In this document: positions 47,937-57,403 of the stretch, in pieces | Layout of the letters: the number at the start of each line of letters is the position of its first letter | How positions within the stretch are numbered: the stretch's first letter is position 1 | Assembly (NCBI RefSeq): GCF_000017585.1 | Contig: NC_009714.1 | Span: 1,024,663-1,088,662 of the forward strand | Source of the DNA: Campylobacter hominis ATCC BAA-381 | Lineage (GTDB): Bacteria; Campylobacterota; Campylobacteria; Campylobacterales; Campylobacteraceae | DNA length: 64,000 bases | Reading direction: 5' to 3' | Notes under the pieces: model-generated | What the model was told of the DNA's origin: nothing | Databases searched by the model: none | What the model saw: the letters and a program-made list of their open reading frames with translations, nothing else | Position numbers and translations under genes: made by a program

Positions 47937-48826
47937 AAATTTCAATCATAGGGGCTGGAAATATCGGCTCAAATATCGTTTCTCAGCTACTTTGCAAAGA
48001 TTTTGAAATTAGTCAAATAGCATTAATTGATATTTTCGGTGATTTGGCAAAAGCAAGAGCGCTTGATTTATCGCATTTGGCAAGTGTTTATAACAAAAAA
48101 ACTGAAATTTCAGGTTCAAGTGATGAAACGCTTCTAAAAAATAGCGATATTGTGGTAATCACAGCAGGTAAAACCAGACAAGCCGGGCAAAGTAGAGCCG
48201 ATTTGTTAAACGATAATGCGAAAATAATCTCTTCTTGTGCTAAAAATGTGGCTAAATATGCACCTGAAGCAATTATCATTTTAATTACAAATCCAGTGGA
48301 TACATTAGCATTTGTAGCTTATAAGGCAAGCGGATTCAAAAAGGAAAAAATTATTGCAATGGCAGGCGAACTTGATAGTGCAAGGCTTAGATATGAAATT
48401 GCAAAAAGTGAAAATGTAAATGTGACTGATATAAAAGCAAGCGTAGTCGGAGCTCATAATGACGAAATGCAAATTTTAGAAGATGAAATTTACAAATTCG
48501 GCAAAAAATTCAAACCGCAAAATTTAAGTTTGATAAAGGAAAATACAATAAACTCAGGCTCAAAAATTACCGCTTTGCAAAAAACTTCATCGTTTTTTGC
48601 GCCTGCAGCTTGCAGTGTAAAAATGATAGATGCGATTATAAATGACAAAAATGAAATTTTAATTTGCAGCGTTTTGGATGAAAACGAAATTCCTATCGGC
48701 AGATTTGTAAGACTTAATAAAAACGGTGTGGCTGAAATTTTGCCGTTTGATTACGGCGAAAAAACAAAATCAGGCTTGGAAAATATAAAAGGACAAATTT
48801 TAAATCTTAATAAGGGGAAAGTATGA
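47933..48826 (+). CDS. mdh: malate dehydrogenase
   Basis: An LDH/MDH-type enzyme of 297 residues. NAD-binding GAGNIGSNIV is at residue 7; the substrate arginines are in GKTRQAGQSRADLL near 78-90, with catalytic His in SVVGAHNDEM near 177. Arg at the discriminating position (TRQ) marks malate rather than lactate. The protein is slightly shorter than usual (about 310). It overlaps icd and sucC by 4 bases each. Confidence 0.93.
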   Translation: MKISIIGAGNIGSNIVSQLLCKDFEISQIALIDIFGDLAKARALDLSHLASVYNKKTEISGSSDETLLKNSDIVVITAGKTRQAGQSRADLLNDNAKIISSCAKNVAKYAPEAIIILITNPVDTLAFVAYKASGFKKEKIIAMAGELDSARLRYEIAKSENVNVTDIKASVVGAHNDEMQILEDEIYKFGKKFKPQNLSLIKENTINSGSKITALQKTSSFFAPAACSVKMIDAIINDKNEILICSVLDENEIPIGRFVRLNKNGVAEILPFDYGEKTKSGLENIKGQILNLNKGKV

Positions 48827-49986
48827 ATATACATGAATATCAAGCAAAAGAACTTTGCCGTGAATTTGGTATAAATGTTTCAAACGGTGCTTTGGCACTT
48901 AGCGCAGACGAAGCGGTTGAAGTCGCTAAAAAACTCGGTGGCAATGTTTGGGCTGTAAAAGCGCAAATTCACGCAGGCGGTAGAGGTCTTGGAGGCGGTG
49001 TAAAAATCGCTAAAAATTTGGATGAAGTTAAAAAATACGCTAATCAAATTTTAGGTATGACGCTTGTTACAAAGCAAACAGGTCCAAAAGGCAAACTTGT
49101 AAGAAAAATTTATATCGAGCAAGGTTGCAACATAAAAAAAGAATTTTATGTAAGCCTTACATTTAACCGTGCAAAAGAGCAAATCGGCCTTATCGCTTCT
49201 GCAAGCGGCGGAATGGGAATTGAAGAGGTTGATAAAAATTTAATTAAAACTCTCAATATAGATCCGCAAATCGGCTTAAAAGCTTTTCATGCTTATGAAG
49301 TCGGCGATTTCTTAGGTTTTGACAAAGATTTAAATAATAAATTTTATAAATTCTTAAACGGACTTTATAAACTATACATTGCAACAGACGCAAATTTAGT
49401 AGAGATAAATCCTATGGTTTTAACTGCCGAAGATGAATTTTTTGCGCTTGATGCAAAAATGGGATTTGACGATGCGGCACTTTTCAGACACGAAAATATC
49501 GCAGCTATGAGAGATTTAGACGAAGAAGAATCAAGCGAAGTTGAAGCTAAACAATACGGTCTCAGCTATGTAAAACTTGACGGAGATATCGGCTGTATGG
49601 TAAATGGTGCAGGACTCGCAATGGGTACAATGGATACGATTACATATTGCGGCGGAAAATCGGCAAACTTTCTTGATGTAGGCGGCGGCGCAAGTGCGGA
49701 AACAGTTGCAAAAGCATTTGAAATCATTTTGCGCGACAAAAATGTAAAATCTATTTTTGTAAATATTTTCGGCGGAATTGTTCGCTGTGATAGAATCGCA
49801 AAAGGAATTTTGGAAGCTACGAAGCTTACAAAAGTAGAAATTCCTGTTGTAGTTAGACTTGATGGAACAAATGCAAAAGAGGCTATTGAACTTTTAAAAG
49901 AAGCGAATATAGAAAACATATACAGCGCGCACGACCTTGAAGAAGGCGCAAAACTTGCAGTTAAACTAGTAAATGGAGAAAAATAA
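48823..49986 (+). CDS. sucC: succinyl-CoA synthetase beta subunit
   Basis: ATP-grasp subunit of the enzyme that interconverts succinyl-CoA and succinate with substrate-level phosphorylation. The 387-residue protein starts MNIHEYQAKELCREFGI, with KAQIHAGGRGLGGGVK near 46 and the C-terminal NIFGGIVRCDRIAKG near 320 that contacts the phosphohistidine loop. It overlaps sucD by one base. Confidence 0.97.
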   Translation: MNIHEYQAKELCREFGINVSNGALALSADEAVEVAKKLGGNVWAVKAQIHAGGRGLGGGVKIAKNLDEVKKYANQILGMTLVTKQTGPKGKLVRKIYIEQGCNIKKEFYVSLTFNRAKEQIGLIASASGGMGIEEVDKNLIKTLNIDPQIGLKAFHAYEVGDFLGFDKDLNNKFYKFLNGLYKLYIATDANLVEINPMVLTAEDEFFALDAKMGFDDAALFRHENIAAMRDLDEEESSEVEAKQYGLSYVKLDGDIGCMVNGAGLAMGTMDTITYCGGKSANFLDVGGGASAETVAKAFEIILRDKNVKSIFVNIFGGIVRCDRIAKGILEATKLTKVEIPVVVRLDGTNAKEAIELLKEANIENIYSAHDLEEGAKLAVKLVNGEK

Positions 49987-50861
49987 TGAGTATTTTAGTT
50001 CATAAAAACACAAGAGTTATCGTTCACGGATTTACAGGTAAAGAGGCGACTTTTCACTCAGGTTTATGTATGGCATACGGCACAAATATCGTTGGCGGCG
50101 TAGTTCCTGGAAAAGGTGGCAAAGAGCATCTTGGAAAACCTGTTTTTAATACAGCAAAAGAGGCGGTTGCATCAACAAGAGCCGATACAAGCTTAATCTT
50201 TGTTCCTGCAAAATTTGTCGCAGAAAGCGTAATAGAAGCAGCCGATGCCGGCATAAAACTTGCTGTTGTTATAACAGAACATGCGCCTGTAAAAGATATG
50301 ATTGAAGCAAAAAACTACGCAAACAAATGCGGCATGAAATTAATAGGTCCGAATTGCCCAGGAATCATAAGTTCTGATGAGTGCAAATTAGGCATTATGC
50401 CAAACTCGATTTTCAAAAGAAAAAGTGTAAATATCGGCTTAATTTCAAAATCCGGCACACTTACTTATGAAGGCGCAAACCAAATTTTAAATGAAGGATA
50501 TGGAATTTCAACAGCCGTAGGAATTGGCGGAGATAGTATTATAGGTCTTACATACAGCGAAATTTTGCCTCTTTTAGAAGCCGATCCGGATACTAAAGCT
50601 ATCGTAATAATAGGTGAAATCGGAGGAAGCCTTGAAATTGATGCCTGCAAAGTGATAAAAGAGAAAATCACAAAACCGATTGTTGCATTTATCGCAGGAG
50701 TCAGTGCACCAAAAGGTAAAAGAATGGGACATGCAGGGGCGATTATAAGTGGAGAAAGCAGCACTGCCGCAGGAAAGAAAAAAGCATTAAGCGAGGTCGG
50801 CGTTCACGTAGTAGATACTCCGGCTCACATAGGAACAAAACTTAAAGAAATTTTAGGATAA
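49986..50861 (+). CDS. sucD: succinyl-CoA synthetase alpha subunit
   Basis: Binds CoA and carries the phosphohistidine, H246 or near, in RMGHAGAIISG. Other blocks are VIVHGFTGKEATFH at the N-terminus (CoA loop) and GPNCPGIIS near 118. The 291-residue length is normal. It works with SucC; together with Oor it completes the 2-oxoglutarate to succinate step without a 2-oxoglutarate dehydrogenase. Confidence 0.97.
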   Translation: MSILVHKNTRVIVHGFTGKEATFHSGLCMAYGTNIVGGVVPGKGGKEHLGKPVFNTAKEAVASTRADTSLIFVPAKFVAESVIEAADAGIKLAVVITEHAPVKDMIEAKNYANKCGMKLIGPNCPGIISSDECKLGIMPNSIFKRKSVNIGLISKSGTLTYEGANQILNEGYGISTAVGIGGDSIIGLTYSEILPLLEADPDTKAIVIIGEIGGSLEIDACKVIKEKITKPIVAFIAGVSAPKGKRMGHAGAIISGESSTAAGKKKALSEVGVHVVDTPAHIGTKLKEILG

Positions 50862-50870
50862 GGAGAAGGT

Positions 50871-51179
50871 ATGATAAATCAACCGAAAGACACTGCCGTT
50901 TGGGTGGATGAATCTCGTTGTAAAGCTTGCAATATCTGTGTAAGTTATTGTCCAAGCGGTACTTTGGCAATGAAAGAAGATCCGAACGCCATTCAAGGTA
51001 TGATGATAGAAGTGTTGGATCCTACTACTTGTATAGGCTGTAGGGATTGTGAAATACATTGTCCGGATTTTGCAATTTATGTAGCGGAAAAAGGCTTTAA
51101 ATTTGCGAAACTTTCAAAAGAATCGCAAGAAAGAGCCGAAAAAATCAAAGCAAATAATTTTATGGCATTGAAAGGATAA
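50871..51179 (+). CDS. oorD: 2-oxoglutarate:acceptor oxidoreductase delta subunit (ferredoxin)
   Basis: A 102-residue 2x[4Fe-4S] ferredoxin-like subunit with CKACNICVSYCPSG and CIGCRDCEIHCPDFA. It passes electrons from the OorAB active site to ferredoxin/flavodoxin. AAGGAGAAGG precedes the ATG. It is first in oorDABC. Confidence 0.95.
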   Translation: MINQPKDTAVWVDESRCKACNICVSYCPSGTLAMKEDPNAIQGMMIEVLDPTTCIGCRDCEIHCPDFAIYVAEKGFKFAKLSKESQERAEKIKANNFMALKG

Positions 51180-51183
51180 AAAT

Positions 51184-52305
51184 ATGAGAGAAGTTATTGC
51201 AACGGGAAATATGTTGGTAGCAAGAGCTGCCGTTGAGTGCGGTTGCAATTTTTTTGGTGGATATCCTATCACGCCATCAAGCGAAGTTGCACACGAAATG
51301 AGTAGATTGTTGCCTCAATATAATGGCACTTTTATACAAATGGAAGATGAGATTTCAGGAATTTCAGTTGCACTTGGAGCTTCTATGAGCGGCGCAAAAG
51401 CTATGACAGCAAGTTCAGGCCCTGGAATTTCACTAAAATCAGAGCAAATCGGTCTTGGTTTTATCGCCGAAATTCCGCTTGTAATCGTAAATGTAATGCG
51501 CGGCGGTCCAAGTACAGGACTTCCAACCAGAGTTGCACAAGGTGATATTTTACAATCAAGAAACCCGACTCATGGCGATTATCAAAGCATATCTTTATGC
51601 CCAGGTTCATTAGAGGAAGTTTATAGTGAAACTGTTAGAGCTTTTAATCTTGCTATGAAATTTATGACTCCCGTTTTCTTGCTTTTAGATGAAACATTAG
51701 GTCATATGCAAGCAAAAGCCGTATTGCCTGAACTAAAAGATTTAAAAACAGAAAAAAGAGCTGAGTTTAACGGTGATCCTAAAGATTATCTACCTTATCA
51801 GGCAGACGCCGATAAACCTGCCGTTTTAAACAAATTTTTCACAGGCTATCACTATCATATAACAGGACTTCATCACGGCCCTACAGGCTTTCCGACAGAA
51901 GACGGTAAAATAGTTGATTACAGCATAAAAAGGCTTTTTAATAAAATCAACGCTCACAAAGATGAGATTGTAAAATACGAAGAGTATAAACTGGACGATG
52001 CCGAAATTTGCATTATTGCATATGGAAGCGTAAGCAGATCCGTTAAAACAGCTATTGAAAAATTGCGCGAAGAAGGTATAAAAGTAGGACTTTTCCGCCC
52101 TATTACTTTGTGGCCGAGCCCTGAAAAAGAGCTAAAAAAGATAGGTGGAAAATTTAAGAAAATTTTGGTTACAGAGCTAAATTTAGGTCAATATCTAGGC
52201 GAAATTCAAAGAGTAACTTTAAGAGATGATTTCAAAACACTTCTTAAAGCAAACGGCAGACCGATAAGCCCGACCGAAATTATAGAAAAAGTTAAGGAGT
52301 TTTAA
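51184..52305 (+). CDS. oorA: 2-oxoglutarate:acceptor oxidoreductase alpha subunit
   Basis: The 373-residue subunit with the pyrimidine-binding domain of thiamine diphosphate enzymes (GGYPITPSSEVAHEM near residue 23, MEDEISGISVALGASMSGAK near 50 split over the cofactor Glu) and a C-terminal transketolase-like fold. With OorB it oxidatively decarboxylates 2-oxoglutarate to succinyl-CoA. The enzyme is oxygen-sensitive and replaces the dehydrogenase complex in Epsilonproteobacteria. Confidence 0.95.
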   Translation: MREVIATGNMLVARAAVECGCNFFGGYPITPSSEVAHEMSRLLPQYNGTFIQMEDEISGISVALGASMSGAKAMTASSGPGISLKSEQIGLGFIAEIPLVIVNVMRGGPSTGLPTRVAQGDILQSRNPTHGDYQSISLCPGSLEEVYSETVRAFNLAMKFMTPVFLLLDETLGHMQAKAVLPELKDLKTEKRAEFNGDPKDYLPYQADADKPAVLNKFFTGYHYHITGLHHGPTGFPTEDGKIVDYSIKRLFNKINAHKDEIVKYEEYKLDDAEICIIAYGSVSRSVKTAIEKLREEGIKVGLFRPITLWPSPEKELKKIGGKFKKILVTELNLGQYLGEIQRVTLRDDFKTLLKANGRPISPTEIIEKVKEF

Positions 52306-52307
52306 TT

Positions 52308-53153
52308 ATGGCTTTCAATTATGATAAATATTTGCGTGTAAATAAAATGCCTACACTTTGGTGTTGGGGCTGTGGTGACGGTGTGATTTTAAAAGCGGTA
52401 ATTAGAGCAATCGATAAAATGGGTTGGAATATGGATGATGTTTGCGTAGTAAGCGGAATCGGCTGTAGCGGCAGATTCAGCTCTTATGTTAATTGCAATA
52501 CAGTTCATACGACTCACGGACGCGCTATAGCTTATGCAACAGGCATAAAATTGGCAAATCCTGATAAACATGTTATCGTAGTTACAGGCGATGGCGACGG
52601 TCTTGCAATTGGCGGAAATCACACAATTCACGGTTGCAGAAGAAATATTGATATAAATCACATTTTAATAAACAATTTTATCTACGGACTTACAAACTCT
52701 CAAACAAGCCCTACTACACCACGTGGTCTTTGGACTGTTACAGCGCAATACGGAAACGTAGATCCAAGCTTTGATGCGGCAAAATTGGCAACTGCAGCAG
52801 GAGCTACATTCGTAGGACGCGAAAGCGTGATAAACCCTGATAGACTTGAAAAACTTTTTGTAAAAGGCTTTTCACACGACGGATACAGTTTTTTTGATGT
52901 TTTTTCAAATTGCCACGTAAATTTAGGTAGAAAAAATAAAATGGGAGAAGCAACAAAAATGCTTGAATGGGTAAATTCTCGTATTACAACAAAAATTAAA
53001 TACGACAAAATGAGCGAAGAAGAGCGCAAAGGACTATTTCCATGCGGCGTTTTGCATGAAGATAACGAGCATTTGGAATATACAAAAGCTTACGCGAAAG
53101 TAAAAGAAGCAGCTCAAAATAAGACAAAAATAAATTTTGAGGAGATAAAATGA
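52308..53153 (+). CDS. oorB: 2-oxoglutarate:acceptor oxidoreductase beta subunit
   Basis: A 281-residue subunit holding the thiamine diphosphate motif GDGDGLAIGGNH near residue 89 through NNFIYGLTNSQ near 124, and the Cys pair LWCWGCGDG near 17. It overlaps oorC by 4 bases (ATGA). Its reaction is shared with oorA. Confidence 0.95.
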   Translation: MAFNYDKYLRVNKMPTLWCWGCGDGVILKAVIRAIDKMGWNMDDVCVVSGIGCSGRFSSYVNCNTVHTTHGRAIAYATGIKLANPDKHVIVVTGDGDGLAIGGNHTIHGCRRNIDINHILINNFIYGLTNSQTSPTTPRGLWTVTAQYGNVDPSFDAAKLATAAGATFVGRESVINPDRLEKLFVKGFSHDGYSFFDVFSNCHVNLGRKNKMGEATKMLEWVNSRITTKIKYDKMSEEERKGLFPCGVLHEDNEHLEYTKAYAKVKEAAQNKTKINFEEIK

Positions 53154-53701
53154 ACCAACTAAGATTTGTAGGCGTTGGCGGTCAAGGCGTTATTTTAGCA
53201 GGTGAAATTTTAGCTGCTGCAAAAATAGCGAAAGGCGGATACGGCGTAAAAGCTTCTACTTATACATCACAAGTCAGAGGCGGTCCGACTAAGGTCGATA
53301 TAGTTTTGGATGATAAAGAAATTTTATATCCTTACGCAAATGAAGGTGAAATTGAGTTTATGATTGCCACAGCACAAGTCAGTTTCAACGCTTTTAAATC
53401 AGGCGTTAAAAAAGGCGGAACAATCGTAATTGAGCCAAATCTTGTAAAACCGACTGATGAAGACCGCAAAAATTTCAAAATTTACGAAATTCCAATCATC
53501 ACAATCGCAAAAGAAGAAGTAGGAAACGTAATTACACAAAGCGTAGTGGCGCTTGCCATCGCGGTGGAATTTACAAAATGTATGGAAGCCGGTATAGTAA
53601 AAGATCAAATGCTATCTACAGTTCCTGAAAAAACACGCCCGTTAAACGAAAAAGCATTTGATTTGGGAATAAAATATGCCAAAGAAGCTCTTAAAAAGTA
53701 G
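53150..53701 (+). CDS. oorC: 2-oxoglutarate:acceptor oxidoreductase gamma subunit
   Basis: A 183-residue CoA-binding-type subunit; the signature VGVGGQGVILAGEILA is at the N-terminus and TSQVRGGPTKVDIV near 41. It is the last gene of the TCA block and is followed by a strong terminator. Confidence 0.95.
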   Translation: MNQLRFVGVGGQGVILAGEILAAAKIAKGGYGVKASTYTSQVRGGPTKVDIVLDDKEILYPYANEGEIEFMIATAQVSFNAFKSGVKKGGTIVIEPNLVKPTDEDRKNFKIYEIPIITIAKEEVGNVITQSVVALAIAVEFTKCMEAGIVKDQMLSTVPEKTRPLNEKAFDLGIKYAKEALKK

Positions 53702-53724
53702 TTTTTTGCAATTTTATAAATTTT

Positions 53725-53755
53725 AAAGGCGCTGTATTTGCAGCGCCTTTTTTTA
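53725..53755 (+). terminator. intrinsic terminator after oorC
   Basis: AAGGCGCTG and CAGCGCCTT form the stem around TATTTG, followed by eight T. It closes the icd-oorC block. Confidence 0.92.
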
Positions 53756-54000
53756 TTTAAGCTTAAAATTTAATTATAATTTTTTAAAAGATTTATCTCG
53801 CGATTATTTTTATTGTCATAAAAATTCAATTTTATTTTGCATAGTTTTTTTAAATTGTATAAAAAAATAAAGCTCATAAAAATACTTATTTAGAATTTCG
53901 GCTTATATGTTTTTAAAATTTTATATAGAATATCTATTTTATATCGTTATTATCCACTTTCAAAAGAAGCGGATAATAAGATAAAATCATAATAAATTTT

Positions 54001-54451
54001 TTATAAGGCTGCAAACATACAAATTGAAAAAACAGCAACAATAAATATAATTGCTATATAAATAACCCAATCGTTTGTACCGCCTTGAATTAATAACATT
54101 TCATCATCTTGCATTTCGAGACATTTTAAAAAATTCATACAAACAGAGTATTTTATACTCCGCAAACTACCCAAATCAATAACGGTATCCAACTTAAAAA
54201 TATTGAACATATAAAAATCACGAGTGCTTCTATATAATTTTTTCTATAAAGAAAAAACCTCCAAAAAATCCCCACCAACTCCAGCTCCAAGTAATTTGAA
54301 ATTTTATATAGCGTTTGCCGCTGCTATAAAAGAATTTTTCAGCCGCTCTTGCATAAAGCATCGTTTTTTGCGGTGTTTTAAGATACATATCCAGCTTTTT
54401 TCGTAACACGGCAGGTTCACGAAATATATCTTCCGCATATTTGCTCATCAT
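54001..54451 (-). pseudogene. DUF2628-like membrane protein pseudogene
   Basis: Three frames must be joined. The start at 54451 (AAGGAG upstream) gives 73 codons ending FQITWSWSWWGFFGGFFF; the next frame continues LYRKNYIEALVIFICSIF then LSWIPLLIWVVCGV-stop; the third gives FLKCLEMQDDEMLLIQGGTN and a hydrophobic helix to 54001. The WSWWGFF...FFLYRK passage is the DUF2628 signature. At least two indels and a stop break it. The family is small membrane proteins of unknown function. Confidence 0.75.
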
Positions 54452-54794
54452 TTGATGACTCCTTAAAAATAAAATATATTTGTAATTTTAATAATATATA
54501 TATGCTTAAAAAATAAAAAATTTATATAAAATTATAAAAAAATAAGTTTCAAAGGCACTTTATTACAGCAAATTTTGAAGAGCAATGAAAAAAATTTATT
54601 GAAAAATATAATCGGTCGCTTTTAAAACTTTATATTTAGAAGTTAAATTTCAAATGGATAAAATTTTGGATATTTTTATTTTACAATTAAAATAAATTTC
54701 ATAATATGACATAAAATCGATTTTTTATAAAATTTTAGATAATTTTCAGTTTTAAAAATCAGAATATGCGTTTTATTACAATTTATAAATAAAA
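54452..54794. other. non-coding gap
   Basis: About 340 AT-rich bases between the DUF2628 pseudogene and recR. I see no frame, dyad or RNA gene. Confidence 0.55.
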
Positions 54795-55364
54795 CTAAAT
54801 TCCCACGCGATCTTTTAAGGCTTTGCTGAGCGAAATAAAATCTATACTATCCACGCTTACACCTGTTGGAATTCCTTGAGCGATTTTACTGAATTTCAGA
54901 TTTGGAATTGAAATTTTATCTTCCACATAAAGCATAAGCATATCGGAATTTACTCCGGGCGTCATCGCGAAAATAAGCTCTTTTACGCCATTTAATTCAA
55001 TCATTCTTTGAAGTTTGGTAATAATTTCGTCGCCTGAACTGTCAAGCACAAAATAAAGCCCGTCAAAAATCGCATTTTCTTCAAAAATTAAAATATCTTT
55101 CGGACTTTCTACAATGCAGATTTTTTCACGATCTCTTGAAGTATCGCAACAAACTTCGCAAATTTCATCTTCGCAAATTGCCCCGCAAACTTCACAACGT
55201 CTTAAATTTCGCACGGCATTTTCTATAGAATTTGCTAAATTAAGTCCTAAAAAAGGATCATTTATACTTATATGATAAGCATAACGCAGAGCCGACTTTT
55301 TACCGACTCCCGGAAGTTTTTCAAAAGTAGCCACAAGTTCGTCAAATTTTGTATTATTTTTCAT
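54795..55364 (-). CDS. recR: recombination mediator RecR
   Basis: RecR forms a DNA clamp with RecO/RecF for gap repair. The 189-residue protein has the helix-hairpin-helix PGVGKKSALRYAYH near residue 16, the four-Cys zinc finger CEVCGAICEDEICEVC near 56-71, and a Toprim domain starting CIVESPKDILIFEE near 82. It overlaps racS by 11 bases. The order recR-racS-racR next to dnaJ matches C. jejuni. Confidence 0.94.
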   Translation of the reverse strand: MKNNTKFDELVATFEKLPGVGKKSALRYAYHISINDPFLGLNLANSIENAVRNLRRCEVCGAICEDEICEVCCDTSRDREKICIVESPKDILIFEENAIFDGLYFVLDSSGDEIITKLQRMIELNGVKELIFAMTPGVNSDMLMLYVEDKISIPNLKFSKIAQGIPTGVSVDSIDFISLSKALKDRVGI

Positions 55365-56625
55365 TTTTGCTTTTTTTATTTTTTTGTGAAATCGCAGGTT
55401 TATCGAAAATCACACTAAAAGTATGCATATTGGCGCAATAACTATGCTCGAAGTGAAAATTATGCATAGCGCAAATTTTATCTATTATATAAAGTCCAAG
55501 TCCCATTCCGCTTACTTTTTCGGCATTGTTTCGCACAAAAGCCTGCTTATAATGTTCAAAACTCATAAGTAACGGTTTTCCTGTATTTTGCACACTGATT
55601 TTATCATTATCACAAATTATACGCACTTTTTTATCGTCGCTGTATTTTAAAGCATTGTCAATAAGATTTTTAAGAGCCAATGTAAAAAGCTGAAAATCAA
55701 CATTTATTATAGCGTCTTCATTCATACAAACTGAAATTTTTTCATCAAAATTATCAAGCAGCAAAATATCTCGAACCTGCTCTAAAATAAGGCTGAAATG
55801 GCACTCTTGATATTTTAAAGCATAATTTTTAGATAAAAGCTGCTCAATTTTTGCAAATTCATTTATCAAAATTTCAAGTCTTTCAAAAACGCTGATTAGG
55901 CGATTTTTTTGCACTTCACTATCAATCATTTCACTGATTATTCGACCTTTTCCAATCGGAGTTTTAAGCTCGTGCATAATTGTTCTTAAAAATAGTTGGC
56001 GTGAGTATACAAGTTCTCTTATTTTAGAAACCGCCAAATTAAACTCATCGGCAAGTTCACCTATTTCGTCTTCGCGTTTTTTATCGATAATCACCACATC
56101 CAAATTTCCGGCGCCGAATTTTTTGATATTTTTTGTAAGTTTTTTTAGCGGTGAAAAACTTTTTATCATCGAAAGATAAAGATAAAAAAGCACAATGACG
56201 GTAAGTATAAATCCTATCCACAACGGATCGTTTAAATTTTGCGTGCCAAGACCTTCGAAAACAATTAAAAAAGTTTCGTTTTTAATTGTCAAATATATCG
56301 AACCGCCATATTTAATCGATTCAAAAATTCCGATAGGCGTATTTTGAGTAAATTCCTTTTCACCTGATGTTATTACATTTGTGACTATATTTTTATCCCG
56401 TACCAAATGAAAACCGAAATTTCTAAAATACTTTTCCAAATCGCTCGGCGGCGTAGCTTTTTCATAAAGCCCTAAAAGATAATTTATCGCATTAATTTCA
56501 TTTGCACGGATATTTGTGTAAGCCTTATTGGTCTGCATATTTCCAAATGTTATAAAAAGCGCGCATACAAGGGCGAATGCGATAACAAAAATAATTGTTA
56601 TTTTGCTGATTATAGAGTGTTTCAT
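55354..56625 (-). CDS. racS: sensor histidine kinase RacS
   Basis: A 423-residue membrane sensor: two helices flank a periplasmic domain (about residues 33-140), then HAMP, the phospho-acceptor His in FLRTIMHELKTPIGKG near 218, NLIDNALKYS (N box), and GMGLGLYIIDKI (G box). The context with racR, recR and dnaJ identifies it as RacS, a temperature- and redox-linked system in C. jejuni; the signal here is not known. It overlaps racR by 4 bases. Confidence 0.88.
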   Translation of the reverse strand: MKHSIISKITIIFVIAFALVCALFITFGNMQTNKAYTNIRANEINAINYLLGLYEKATPPSDLEKYFRNFGFHLVRDKNIVTNVITSGEKEFTQNTPIGIFESIKYGGSIYLTIKNETFLIVFEGLGTQNLNDPLWIGFILTVIVLFYLYLSMIKSFSPLKKLTKNIKKFGAGNLDVVIIDKKREDEIGELADEFNLAVSKIRELVYSRQLFLRTIMHELKTPIGKGRIISEMIDSEVQKNRLISVFERLEILINEFAKIEQLLSKNYALKYQECHFSLILEQVRDILLLDNFDEKISVCMNEDAIINVDFQLFTLALKNLIDNALKYSDDKKVRIICDNDKISVQNTGKPLLMSFEHYKQAFVRNNAEKVSGMGLGLYIIDKICAMHNFHFEHSYCANMHTFSVIFDKPAISQKNKKSKNEK

Positions 56626-57296
56626 CCGATTAGTTTATATCCGATTCCTCGAACTGAAAAAATGTGAGTCGGATTTTTTGAATTATCGCCTATTTTTGCT
56701 CTAAGTCTTCCGATTATCACATCAAGACTTTTAGAATCTTTATCTTTTAAACTCTTGCAATGATAAACCAACTGTTCGCGTGAAACAGAAAAACTGTGTT
56801 GTTTTATTAAATATTCTAAAATTTCATATTCGGCAGGAGTTAAAGTAAGCGGCGCGTCATGAAAAAATATCTCGTGGCGTTTCTCGTCAATGCGAAAAGC
56901 GCTATCGACCACCACATTTTCCTCCTTTTGAGCGGTGCGTTTATAACGGCGAATCAGGCTCATTATGCGCGCATGCATCTCTTTTGGATCGTATGGCTTG
57001 GGTAAATAATCATCAGCTCCTATTTGAAGTCCTACTACTTTATCGCTTACATCACTTCTAGCAGAGCTTATTATGATAGGAATATCATATTTTTCGCGTA
57101 TTTCTTTACAAACTTCAAGACCATCCATTCCAGGAAGCGTCAAATCCAAAATCATAAGATCAAAATTTTTAATTCCAGCGCTTATTCCAAGATACGGATC
57201 TTCATAATTTGTTACTTTAATATTAAATTTTTCCAAATATTCGGCTAAAAGTTGAGCAAACTCAGAATCATCTTCAATCATCAAAACGTTTATCAT
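56622..57296 (-). CDS. racR: response regulator RacR
   Basis: A 224-residue OmpR-type regulator. The receiver has the acidic pair EDD, the phospho-Asp in LMILDLTLPGMDG near residue 52, and the Lys in YLPKPYDPKEM near 101; the C-terminal winged helix includes SLKDKDSKSLDVIIGRLRAK. It is first in racR-racS-recR and divergent from dnaJ. A 16-bp perfect inverted repeat fills the shared promoter region and may be its own operator. Confidence 0.9.
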   Translation of the reverse strand: MINVLMIEDDSEFAQLLAEYLEKFNIKVTNYEDPYLGISAGIKNFDLMILDLTLPGMDGLEVCKEIREKYDIPIIISSARSDVSDKVVGLQIGADDYLPKPYDPKEMHARIMSLIRRYKRTAQKEENVVVDSAFRIDEKRHEIFFHDAPLTLTPAEYEILEYLIKQHSFSVSREQLVYHCKSLKDKDSKSLDVIIGRLRAKIGDNSKNPTHIFSVRGIGYKLIG

Positions 57297-57342
57297 TTTT
57301 TATCCTTTTTAATTTTTAAGCCTTAACTATATCTAAAATTTA

Positions 57343-57392
57343 TTAACATTTTAATAAAATTGGGTAAAATTACAAGTTTATTAAAATGTTAA
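57343..57392. promoter_or_regulatory. perfect 16-bp inverted repeat in the racR-dnaJ divergent promoter
   Basis: TTAACATTTTAATAAA (57343-57358) and TTTATTAAAATGTTAA (57377-57392) are exact reverse complements with an 18-bp spacer that contains GGGTAAAAT, a likely dnaJ -10. The right arm ends just before the dnaJ ribosome site (GGAG). A dimeric regulator bound here would control both genes. Confidence 0.75.
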
Positions 57393-57403
57393 CGGAGTAA
57401 AAA

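Noticed and set aside
54001-54210. Small ORF with a double-glycine-like leader and hydrophobic tail, as in a bacteriocin.
   Set aside because: Joining the upstream frames rebuilds a DUF2628 protein; no transporter or immunity gene is near.
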